A stretch of 64,000 bases of DNA from positions 1,860,001-1,924,000 of the forward strand of contig NZ_CP054038.1 of assembly GCF_013282805.1 (NCBI RefSeq), read 5' to 3'. Positions within the stretch are counted from its first letter, which is position 1. Each line of letters opens with the position of its first letter. This DNA is from Microbacterium hominis. GTDB lineage: Bacteria; Actinomycetota; Actinomycetes; Actinomycetales; Microbacteriaceae. The notes under the pieces are model-generated. The model was not told the origin of the DNA. It saw only the letters and a list, made by a program, of their open reading frames with translations, and ran no database searches. A program made the translations under genes and the position numbers. Below are positions 53,914 through 61,175 of the stretch, piece after piece.

Positions 53914-55086
53914 GTGTCTTCCGTCCTCGCCCCCGCGCGCTCCCTGCGCATCGGCTCCATCGAGCTCGATGCCCCCGTCGTGCTCGCGCCGATGGCGGGC
54001 ATCACGAACACGGCCTTCCGTCGCCTGTGCCGTGAGTACGGGGCAGGGCTCTACGTCAGCGAGATGATCACCACGCGCGCGCTGGTGGAGCGGAATGCGA
54101 CCACCATGCGTCTGATCACGCACCACGAGTCGGAGACGCCCCGCTCGATCCAGCTCTACGGCGTCGATCCGGCGACCACCGAGGCCGCCGTGCGGCTCCT
54201 GGTCGCCGAGGATCGCGCCGACCACATCGACCTGAACTTCGGCTGCCCGGTTCCCAAGGTCACCCGCAAGGGCGGCGGATCCGCGCTCCCGTGGAAGCTC
54301 GGCCTCTTCCGGGAGATCGTCAGCCGGGCCGCGGCGGCGGCCGCTGAGGGCGGCATCCCGCTCACGGTGAAGATGCGCAAGGGCATCGACGACGACCACC
54401 TCACCTACCTCGACGCCGGCCGGATCGCCGAAGACGCCGGGGTGGCCGCGGTCGCCCTGCACGCCCGCACCGCGGCGGAGTTCTACAGCGGCCACGCCGA
54501 CTGGTCGGCCATCGCCAAGCTCAAGGAGGCGGTGACCTCGGTGCCGGTCCTCGGAAACGGCGACATCTGGTCGGCCGACGACGCGGCCCGCATGATGGAG
54601 GAGACCGGCTGCGACGGCGTGGTGGTCGGCCGTGGGTGCCTCGGCCGCCCCTGGCTGTTCGGCGATCTCGCGCGCGCGCTCGGGGGGCCGGATGCCGCGC
54701 CCGGCGCGCCGGTGGACGCCGGCCTCGGATTCGTGGCGCAGGCGTTCCGGCGGCACGCGGAGCTGCTCGTCGAATTCTTCGAGGACGAGGGCCGCGGCTG
54801 CCGCGACATCCGCAAGCACGTGGCCTGGTACTTCAAGGGCTATCCCGTGGGCGGCGAGACGCGCGCGAAACTGGCGACCGTCTCGAGCCTGGCGGAGATC
54901 GACGATCTGATCGCGACGCTCGAGCTGGACGCGCCCTATCCTGGCGCGGCCGCCGAAGGCCAGCGCGGACGGGCCGGCACGCCCAAGCGGCCCGCTCTCC
55001 CGGAGGGCTGGCTCGACTCGCGCGAGCTCGGCCGCGACGCCACCGCCGCCCTCGCCGACGCGGAACTCGACCACAGTGGCGGCTGA
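53914..55086 (+). CDS. dus: tRNA-dihydrouridine synthase (DusB-like)
   Basis: A 390-residue FMN enzyme. The barrel opens with APMAGITNTAFRRLCREYG; the active-site Cys is in NFGCPVPKVTRKGGGSAL (about 105), with VKMRKGID, ALHARTAAEFYSG and GNGDIWSADDA lining the FMN and tRNA site. The helical C-terminal domain includes RDIRKHVAWYFKG. It reduces uridines in the tRNA D-loop. The last 50 residues are charged and Pro/Ala-rich. Its 3' end overlaps dgt by 11 bases. Confidence 0.94.
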   Translation: MSSVLAPARSLRIGSIELDAPVVLAPMAGITNTAFRRLCREYGAGLYVSEMITTRALVERNATTMRLITHHESETPRSIQLYGVDPATTEAAVRLLVAEDRADHIDLNFGCPVPKVTRKGGGSALPWKLGLFREIVSRAAAAAAEGGIPLTVKMRKGIDDDHLTYLDAGRIAEDAGVAAVALHARTAAEFYSGHADWSAIAKLKEAVTSVPVLGNGDIWSADDAARMMEETGCDGVVVGRGCLGRPWLFGDLARALGGPDAAPGAPVDAGLGFVAQAFRRHAELLVEFFEDEGRGCRDIRKHVAWYFKGYPVGGETRAKLATVSSLAEIDDLIATLELDAPYPGAAAEGQRGRAGTPKRPALPEGWLDSRELGRDATAALADAELDHSGG

Positions 55087-56413
55087 GCGCGTGCCGGGTG
55101 CCGCCTCCGAACGCCCCGACGGCTACGACGAGCCCGACGCGGCACGATTCCACGCGGAGACCCACCGCTCGCAGCGCGACGGGTTCGCCCGGGACCGCGC
55201 GCGCGTGCTGCACTCCGCGGCGCTGCGCCGGCTCGCGGCCAAGACCCAGGTGCTCAGCCCCGCCAGTCCCGCCGACTTCGCCCGCAACAGACTGACCCAC
55301 TCCCTCGAGGTGGCGCAGGTCGGTCGCGAGCTCGCGACCGCGCTGCGGCTGGCTCCCGACGTGGTCGACACCGCGTGCCTGAGCCACGACCTCGGCCACC
55401 CGCCCTTCGGCCACAACGGCGAACGGGCCCTCAACGACTGGGCCGAGCAGATCGGCGGCTTCGAGGGGAATGCCCAGACGCTGCGCATCCTCGCGCGACT
55501 CGAGCCCAAGGTGGTCGACGACACCGGCCGCAGCTTCGGCCTCAACCTCACGCGGGCGAGCCTGGACGCCACGTGCAAATACCCGTGGACGGCCGAGCAC
55601 CCCGTGCCCGATCCCGGCGGGCGATTGAAGTTCGGGGTGTACCCCGACGATGAGGACGTGTTCCGGTGGATGCGCGAGGGAGCCCCCGGACGCGTCCGCT
55701 GCATCGAGGCCGAGGTGATGGACCTGTCCGACGACATCGCCTACTCGGTGCACGACTTCGAGGACGCGATCGTCAACGGCTATCTCGACCCGGCCCGTCT
55801 CACCGACGGGGCCGAGCACGAGGCGCTGCTGACCGCCATCCAGGCCTGGGTGGGCTTCGACTTCGCCCGCGACGAACTCGCCGACGCCCTGTTCCGGCTC
55901 ATGCGCATGCCCGAGTGGATCGACGCCTTCGACGGGTCGCGCGCCGCTCTCGCCCGGCTGAAGAACCTCACGAGCGATCTCATCGGCCGCTTCGCCCGCG
56001 CGGCGACCACCGCCACGCGCGATGCCTACGAGGGCCCGGTCCTCACGCGCTATCGTGCCCACGTGGTGGTTCCGCGTGTGATCGAGGCCGAGATGGCCGT
56101 GCTCAAGGGCATCATCGGGGCGTTCGTGGTCTCGATCGACGGGCGCAAGAGCCTCTACAAGGAGCAGCGCGGCGTGCTCAAGCGGCTCGCGAGCGCGCTG
56201 TGGGAGCATCCGGAGCACCTCGATCCGCTCCACGCGCAGGACTTCGCCGCAGCGAGCGACGACATCGCGCGCCGGCGGGTGGTCGTCGACCAGGTCGCGA
56301 GCCTCACCGACCAGGTTGCGATCTCGTGGCATGGGAGGCTCGTCGGCGAGATCGACGCCGCGTCGCTGGGGGTGTGGATGCCGCTCGCGGCTCCGTCGGC
56401 CGGGACGCGCTGA
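55076..56413 (+). CDS. dgt: Deoxyguanosinetriphosphate triphosphohydrolase-like protein
   Basis: A 445-residue HD-domain dNTPase. THSLEVAQVGRELA contains the first His, and LSHDLGHPPFGHNGE the HD pair. The conserved R-rich N-terminus (AALRRLAAKTQV) and the DLSDDIAYSVHDFEDA block (metal Asp) are present. It converts dNTPs to nucleoside and triphosphate, trimming nucleotide pools. The GTG start lies inside dus and the TGA overlaps the dnaG ATG, giving the usual actinobacterial dus-dgt-dnaG chain. Confidence 0.94.
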   Translation: MAAERVPGAASERPDGYDEPDAARFHAETHRSQRDGFARDRARVLHSAALRRLAAKTQVLSPASPADFARNRLTHSLEVAQVGRELATALRLAPDVVDTACLSHDLGHPPFGHNGERALNDWAEQIGGFEGNAQTLRILARLEPKVVDDTGRSFGLNLTRASLDATCKYPWTAEHPVPDPGGRLKFGVYPDDEDVFRWMREGAPGRVRCIEAEVMDLSDDIAYSVHDFEDAIVNGYLDPARLTDGAEHEALLTAIQAWVGFDFARDELADALFRLMRMPEWIDAFDGSRAALARLKNLTSDLIGRFARAATTATRDAYEGPVLTRYRAHVVVPRVIEAEMAVLKGIIGAFVVSIDGRKSLYKEQRGVLKRLASALWEHPEHLDPLHAQDFAAASDDIARRRVVVDQVASLTDQVAISWHGRLVGEIDAASLGVWMPLAAPSAGTR

Positions 56414-58272
56414 TGCCCGGGCGCATCCGCCAGGCCGACATCGACGAGGTCAAGGCGCGCACGAACATCGCCGACGTGATCGGCGAGCGCGTGGCGCTCA
56501 AGTCGGCCGGCGTCGGGTCGCTCAAGGGACTGTGCCCCTTCCACGACGAGCGCAGCCCGAGTTTCAACGTGCGGCCGCAGGCCGGCTTCTACCACTGCTT
56601 CGGCTGCGGCGAGTCCGGCGACGTGTACTCGTTCCTGCGCCGCATGGACCACGTCACCTTCGCGGAGGCCGTCGAACGCCTCGCCGGGCGCATCGGCTAC
56701 ACGCTCCACTACGAGGAGGGCGGAGCCGCGGCGCCCGAGGGCACCGGGCGCGCGCGGCTGTACGCGGCGAACACAGCGGCCGCGGAGTTCTTCCGCGGGC
56801 AGCTGGCCTCGCCCGAGGCAGAAGCGGCGCGCCGCTTCCTCGGCGAGCGCGGCTTCGACGCCGGGGCCGCCGCCCACTTCGGCGTCGGCTACGCCCCCAA
56901 GGGCTGGTCGGCCCTGCACACCGCGCTGCGCGGTCGCGGCTTCTCCGACGAGGAGCTCAGCGCGGCGGGGCTCGTCTCCCAGGGGCAGCGAGGCGTCTAC
57001 GACCGCTTCCGCGGCCGGGTGATCTGGCCCATCCGCGACGTCACCGGGCAGGTGATCGGCTTCGGCGCGCGGCGGCTGTACGACGACGACCAGGGGCCCA
57101 AGTACCTCAACACCCCCGAGACCACGATCTACAAGAAGGCCCAGGTGCTCTACGGGCTCGACCTCGCCAAGCGCGACGTCTCGCGGGAGCATCGTGTCGT
57201 TGTCGTCGAGGGCTACACCGACGTCATGGCGTGCCATCTCGCGGGGATCACGACCGCGATCGCGACCTGCGGCACCGCCTTCGGTTCCGATCACATCTCC
57301 GTGCTCCGTCGCGTGATGGGCGACGACACGACGGCAGGGGAGGTCGTGTTCACCTTCGATCCGGATGCCGCCGGCCAGAAGGCGGCGCTGCGCGCCTTCG
57401 CCGATGCGAAGAGGTTCAACGCGCAGACCTATGTCGCGACCGGTCCGGAAGGGCTCGACCCCTGCGACCTGCGCCTGCGTCGCGGCGACGGGGCGGTGCG
57501 GGCCCTGGTGGAGACGAAGGTGCCGATGGTGGAGTTCGTGCTCGACCAGCGGATCTCGGGATTCGACCTCGCCGCGGTGGAGGGTCGCGTGGGCGCGCTC
57601 CGGGCGGCGGCACCCGTCGTGGCGGAGCTGCGGGACCCGCTGCTCCAGCCCGAGTACGTCCGGGTGCTCGCGCGGCGTCTCGGCATGGACACGGAGGATG
57701 TGCGTCGGGAGGTGGAACGTGTGGGGCGCGCCGCCGCGCGGCGCGCCGAACCGGAGCCTGCGGCCGCGGAGCGCGCGCCCGCGGACCAGGCGGCACCGCG
57801 GGCGACGCTCGCCTCCCTCGCCCGTACGGCCGACGTGGCCCTGGAACGCGATTTCCTCATGGGGGCGCTCCAGTTCGGTCATCGTCTCGACGTCGACGAG
57901 CTCGCCCGCGCTCTCGCCCAGCCGTTCGGTCACCCCGCGCTCGATGCCGTGCGGGAAGCGGTGCGCGATGCGATCGCCGACCTCGACCGGGCGGGGTGGG
58001 CCGCCGACGCGGTCGGCCGGGTGCGCGAGCCGCATCGCTTCCTGGCCGCGCAGCTGCTCGCCGCCGATTTCCCCGCCCTCACCGACGACGACGCCGTCTC
58101 GTCGACCGCCGACCTCGCCCGCCGCATCCTCCTGCGCGGGCTCGCGCGCGAGAAATCCGAGCTCCTCGGCGCCATCCAGCGTGTCGCTGCGGTCTCCGAG
58201 GAGGGGCGGGCGATCCGTCTCCGCCTGCGCGAGCTCGATCTCGAGCGCGCGCGGCTGCAGGCGGCCTCCTGA
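56413..58272 (+). CDS. dnaG: DNA primase
   Basis: A 619-residue primase. The CHC2 zinc-binding domain has Cys41-Pro-Phe-His44 and Cys62-Phe-Gly-Cys65. The RNA polymerase core includes FRGRVIWPIRDVTGQVIGFGARRL; the TOPRIM domain has VVVEGYTDVMACHLAG and TFDPDAAGQKAA. The helicase-binding C-terminal domain (about 430-619) is long and Ala/Arg-rich. It lays RNA primers at the fork. The gene is coupled to dgt by a one-base overlap. Confidence 0.97.
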   Translation: MPGRIRQADIDEVKARTNIADVIGERVALKSAGVGSLKGLCPFHDERSPSFNVRPQAGFYHCFGCGESGDVYSFLRRMDHVTFAEAVERLAGRIGYTLHYEEGGAAAPEGTGRARLYAANTAAAEFFRGQLASPEAEAARRFLGERGFDAGAAAHFGVGYAPKGWSALHTALRGRGFSDEELSAAGLVSQGQRGVYDRFRGRVIWPIRDVTGQVIGFGARRLYDDDQGPKYLNTPETTIYKKAQVLYGLDLAKRDVSREHRVVVVEGYTDVMACHLAGITTAIATCGTAFGSDHISVLRRVMGDDTTAGEVVFTFDPDAAGQKAALRAFADAKRFNAQTYVATGPEGLDPCDLRLRRGDGAVRALVETKVPMVEFVLDQRISGFDLAAVEGRVGALRAAAPVVAELRDPLLQPEYVRVLARRLGMDTEDVRREVERVGRAAARRAEPEPAAAERAPADQAAPRATLASLARTADVALERDFLMGALQFGHRLDVDELARALAQPFGHPALDAVREAVRDAIADLDRAGWAADAVGRVREPHRFLAAQLLAADFPALTDDDAVSSTADLARRILLRGLAREKSELLGAIQRVAAVSEEGRAIRLRLRELDLERARLQAAS

Positions 58273-58320
58273 GCGATCCGACGCTTGGCGCCGGGCCGAC
58301 CTTCAGGGCAGGATGAGCAG

Positions 58321-59109
58321 ATGACCCGCCGTCGCGACACCGACGTCTCCATCCGTGCGCTCGACCTCTCGCTCGCCCGCACCGGGCGCGGCGGCGCGCC
58401 CCAGCGGGTCGTGGAGGGTGTCTCGTTCGAGCTTCCCCACGCCGGCACGCTGGCCGTGATGGGACCGACCGGCTCGGGGAAGTCGAGCCTCGCCGCCGCG
58501 ATCGCCGGCGACGTCGCAGCCGGTGTCACCGTGGTCGGCGGGGAGGCCGAGGTCGAGGGCATCTCCCTGCGCCGGCCCGGGCGCAGCCGACGCCTGCACA
58601 CCTACCTCGCCGGCTACCTGGCTCAGGGTGCCGGCGCGACGCTCCCGGCGCGGATGACCGTCGCCGAGGTCATCGGCGAGCCCATCACCAGTCGCGACCG
58701 CCGTGTGAACCAGCGGGCGCTCGCGGTGCGCGTCGCCTCGCTCCTCGATGAGGTGATGCTGCCGCTGGGCAGCGCCGCCAAGTATCCGTACGAGCTCAGC
58801 GCCGGCATGCGCCAGCGGGTCGCCTTCGCGCGCGCCCTGGTGCTGCAGCCGATGATCCTGGTCGCCGACGAGCCGTTCGCGAACATGGACGTCGAGGTGC
58901 GACAGGCCGCGCGCGACGCCATCATCCGGCGCCGGTCCTCGTTCGGCATGTCGGTGCTCGTCGTCACGAACGATCGCGACGTGGTGACCGAGCTCGGCGC
59001 GGACGTTCTCGTGCTCCGCAACGGCCATCCTGTCGCCTACGGCCACGGGGGCGGCGAGCTGCTGTGGACCCCCTCCGGCGAGGCCGATCGACGGCTCGTC
59101 GGGTCGTGA
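58321..59109 (+). CDS. ABC transporter-type ATPase, solitary and atypical
   Basis: A 262-residue ABC nucleotide-binding domain. Walker A GPTGSGKSS (about 48-56), Q loop YLAQGA, signature SAGMRQRVAFARAL, and Walker B LVADEP are intact. Two control points deviate: the D loop is FANMD rather than SALD, and the switch position reads VVTND where most ABC proteins have THD. No permease or binding-protein gene is adjacent. It could serve a distant importer, since it resembles peptide/nickel-type ATPases, or be a non-transport protein. AGGATGAGC precedes the ATG at a suitable distance. Confidence 0.88.
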   Translation: MTRRRDTDVSIRALDLSLARTGRGGAPQRVVEGVSFELPHAGTLAVMGPTGSGKSSLAAAIAGDVAAGVTVVGGEAEVEGISLRRPGRSRRLHTYLAGYLAQGAGATLPARMTVAEVIGEPITSRDRRVNQRALAVRVASLLDEVMLPLGSAAKYPYELSAGMRQRVAFARALVLQPMILVADEPFANMDVEVRQAARDAIIRRRSSFGMSVLVVTNDRDVVTELGADVLVLRNGHPVAYGHGGGELLWTPSGEADRRLVGS

Positions 59110-59122
59110 CGTGGTCACGACC
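59102..59122. repeat. 21-bp inverted repeat at the end of the ABC gene
   Basis: GGTCGTGAC-GTG-GTCACGACC is a perfect 9-bp palindrome with a 3-base centre. It includes the stop codon and lies 17 bases upstream of the tRNA-Asn -10 box, so it could be an operator or a short hairpin. Confidence 0.5.
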
Positions 59123-59138
59123 ACCCTCCGACGTTTGC

Positions 59139-59144
59139 TAATAT
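59139..59144 (+). promoter_or_regulatory. -10 box of tRNA-Asn
   Basis: TAATAT in an AT-rich patch 43 bases before the tRNA, the most consensus-like -10 in this window together with hrcA's. Confidence 0.55.
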
Positions 59145-59186
59145 AGACGGGTTGCCCCGGGCCCCGGACCGGCGGCGAACAGATAT

Positions 59187-59259
59187 TCCTCCATAGCTCA
59201 ATTGGCAGAGCAATCGGCTGTTAACCGATAGGTTCTTGGTTCGAGTCCAAGTGGGGGAG
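59187..59259 (+). tRNA. tRNA-Asn (GTT), CCA not encoded
   Basis: Acceptor TCCTCCA pairs with TGGGGGA (one T-G pair), discriminator G. The anticodon stem ATCGG/CCGAT encloses CTGTTAA with anticodon GTT. The T-arm is CTTGG-TTCGAGT-CCAAG. The terminal CCA must be added. Confidence 0.97.
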
Positions 59260-59261
59260 CG

Positions 59262-59293
59262 GATAGGCCCCGAGCTCCACCTCGGGGCCTATC
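59262..59293 (+). terminator. Terminator of tRNA-Asn
   Basis: GATAGGCCCCGAG pairs perfectly with CTCGGGGCCTATC across a 6-nt loop, starting three bases after the tRNA and followed by TTCAT. The convergent def gene ends 46 bases further on, so it may serve both. Confidence 0.88.
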
Positions 59294-59338
59294 TTCATGT
59301 CTGCGGCACCGCCGCGCGCCCCACTGCGGCGGCGCGGC

Positions 59339-59905
59339 TCAGGCGTCGAGATCGTCGACACCCGGCATCCACGAGCTGCCGGGACGCCCCCAGCCGCGCT
59401 TGCGCGCGATCTTCTGCACCGTCTTCCAGTCGCCATCGCCGAGGCGATCGACGTAGAGCACGCCGTCGAGGTGATCGAACTCGTGCTGCATGATCCGGGC
59501 GCGCCAGCCGTCCACCTCGATCCGCACCGGCGCACCCTCCAGATCGATGCCGGTCACCAGCACGGCCTCGGAGCGGCGGAGGGGGAATCGCTCTCCGGGG
59601 AAGGACAGGCATCCCTCGGACTCCTCGTCGGGGTCGGGCGCGCCGGGCTCGAGCGGGCGCATCCACAGTTCCGGGTTGATGACGACGCCGCGCCACGGAA
59701 GGCCCTCGTCGTCCTCGTACGTGTATGTGTAGATGCGCAGGCCCACACCCACCTGCGGTGCGGCGAGGCCGACGCCGGGCGCGGCATCCATCGTCTCGAA
59801 CATGTCGGCGACGAGGGCGCGGATCTCGTCGGTGATCTCGGCGACGGGGGAGGCGGGCGCGTGCAGGACGGGATCGCCCATGATGCGAATCGGGAGAACA
59901 GCCAC
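59339..59905 (-). CDS. def: Peptide deformylase
   Basis: A 188-residue metalloprotease that removes the N-formyl group from new proteins. Motif 1 GVGLAAPQVG (44-53), motif 2 EGCLSFPG with Cys99, and motif 3 QHEFDHLDG with His141, Glu142 and His145 are complete. It is the type with SFPG rather than the common SxP. The GTG start is leaderless, behind minus-strand TAGGCT. Confidence 0.96.
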   Translation of the reverse strand: MAVLPIRIMGDPVLHAPASPVAEITDEIRALVADMFETMDAAPGVGLAAPQVGVGLRIYTYTYEDDEGLPWRGVVINPELWMRPLEPGAPDPDEESEGCLSFPGERFPLRRSEAVLVTGIDLEGAPVRIEVDGWRARIMQHEFDHLDGVLYVDRLGDGDWKTVQKIARKRGWGRPGSSWMPGVDDLDA

Positions 59906-59911
59906 GCCTTG

Positions 59912-59917
59912 AGCCTA
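59912..59917 (-). promoter_or_regulatory. Leaderless promoter -10 (def)
   Basis: Minus-strand TAGGCT, six bases, then GTG 59905. Confidence 0.6.
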
Positions 59918-59935
59918 TCGAGCGACCCGTGCGGC

Positions 59936-59941
59936 TAGTGT
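59936..59941 (+). promoter_or_regulatory. Leaderless promoter -10 (DMT-like gene)
   Basis: TAGTGT with seven bases to GTG 59949; back to back with the def promoter in a 43-base gap. Confidence 0.5.
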
Positions 59942-59948
59942 CGATGTC

Positions 59949-61028
59949 GTGGTCTGGACGGGGAACGAACTCGAAGAGGTGGGCGACACCCTCGTCGGCG
60001 CGTTCCAGAATCCCGACATCCTCATCGGCATCCCGCTCGCGCTGCTCGGGGCCGTGTTCATGTCGTTCGGTGCGCAGTACCAGCACCGCGGCGTCGCCAA
60101 GGTGGAGCACCTCGCGGGCGCTGCAGGCACGCAGGGGCTGGGCTTGTCCCACCTCTCGCGCCTGCTCGCCCGCCCGTCGTGGGTGATCGGCACCGCGATG
60201 CTCGGGCTGGCCATCATCTGCCAACTGGCCGCCCTGTCGTTCGCACCGCTCATCGTCGTGCAGCCGCTCGGAGCGATTGCCCTGGTGATCACGACCCTCC
60301 TCAACGCGCGCATCAGCGGTCATCGTCCGACGCGACGTTCGCTCACGGCGATCGCCGCGTGCGTAGGGGGCATCTTCGTCTTCGTGACGGTGGCGGCCGC
60401 CTTCGCCACCGACATGCCCGTCTCCGACCAGCAGCTGATCACGATCCTCGTTCTGCTGGGCGTGGTCACGGTCGTGTTCGCGGGGCTGTGGGTCTGGCTG
60501 CGCGCACGCATGGGCGCGCTCTTCTACATCATGGCGGCGGGCATCATCTACGGGTTCGTTGCAACCCTCGCGAAGGTCGTCATCAGCCGGATCCAGGCCG
60601 GCGACTTCGAATGGCTCACCCTGACATGCGTCGCCGCGCTCATCGCGGGCGCCGTGGTCGGCGCGTACTTCGTTCAGAACGCGTACGCCTCGGGGCCGCC
60701 CGATCTCGTCATCGCCGGGCTCACGGTGGTCGATCCGATCGTCGCCATCCTCATCGGACTGTTCGTGCTCGGCGAGGCGTCGGGTGCGCCGCTGTGGGCC
60801 TACATCGCGTTCGGGGCGATGGGCGCGGTCGCCGTGTGGGGCGTCTTCCAGCTCGCCCGCCATCACCCGCAGATCGTGAGCGACAGCCAGGAGCTGCCGA
60901 TTCAGAGGGGGAGCGGCGGAGCCGACATCGCCCACCCGAGCACCGGGTCGATCCGGGTCACCGAGGCCGTATCGAAGGTGTGGCCGGAACCACCCGTGCA
61001 CGACAAGGCCGACGACGACGCCCGATGA
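59949..61028 (+). CDS. DMT-like (EamA/DUF-type) multispanning membrane transporter
   Basis: A 359-residue membrane protein with about nine or ten helices and the repeat organisation of the drug/metabolite transporter superfamily. LLGAVFMSFGAQYQHRGV opens helix 1 and FAPLIVVQPLGAIALVITTLLNAR is the EamA-like QP segment, echoed in the second half by VIAGLTVVDPIVAILIGLFVLGE. A ~60-residue hydrophilic tail ends the protein. The group is common in actinobacteria as 'DMT family transporter'; the substrate is unknown. Confidence 0.85.
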   Translation: MVWTGNELEEVGDTLVGAFQNPDILIGIPLALLGAVFMSFGAQYQHRGVAKVEHLAGAAGTQGLGLSHLSRLLARPSWVIGTAMLGLAIICQLAALSFAPLIVVQPLGAIALVITTLLNARISGHRPTRRSLTAIAACVGGIFVFVTVAAAFATDMPVSDQQLITILVLLGVVTVVFAGLWVWLRARMGALFYIMAAGIIYGFVATLAKVVISRIQAGDFEWLTLTCVAALIAGAVVGAYFVQNAYASGPPDLVIAGLTVVDPIVAILIGLFVLGEASGAPLWAYIAFGAMGAVAVWGVFQLARHHPQIVSDSQELPIQRGSGGADIAHPSTGSIRVTEAVSKVWPEPPVHDKADDDAR

Positions 61029-61055
61029 GGGCGCGGCGGCGGTCCGGTCACCTTG

Positions 61056-61061
61056 TAGGCT
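61056..61061 (+). promoter_or_regulatory. -10 box of tRNA-Met, adjoining the tRNA
   Basis: TAGGCT lies only eight bases before the first tRNA base, so the primary transcript would begin almost at the mature 5' end. Confidence 0.5.
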
Positions 61062-61069
61062 CGATGAGC

Positions 61070-61143
61070 GGGGCGGTGGCCAAGCTGGTCAAGGCAGCGG
61101 GCTCATAACCCGACGATCGTGGGTTCAAGTCCCACCCGCCCTA
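61070..61143 (+). tRNA. tRNA-Met (CAT), CCA not encoded
   Basis: Acceptor GGGGCGG pairs with CCGCCCT (G-T at the first pair), D-stem GCC/GGC, anticodon loop CTCATAA with anticodon CAT, T-arm GTGGG-TTCAAGT-CCCAC. The outermost anticodon-stem pair is G-A. Elongator Met is the likely identity; a lysidine-type tRNA-Ile2 has the same anticodon and is not excluded. Confidence 0.88.
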
Positions 61144-61145
61144 CT

Positions 61146-61175
61146 CGCGGGGCCGTCCGAAAGGACGGCCCCGCG
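61146..61175. terminator. Terminator after tRNA-Met and the convergent DUF262 gene
   Basis: CGCGGGGCCGTCC and GGACGGCCCCGCG form a perfect 13-bp stem with a GAAA tetraloop. It starts three bases after the tRNA and ends at the last base before the convergent stop codon. Confidence 0.9.
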
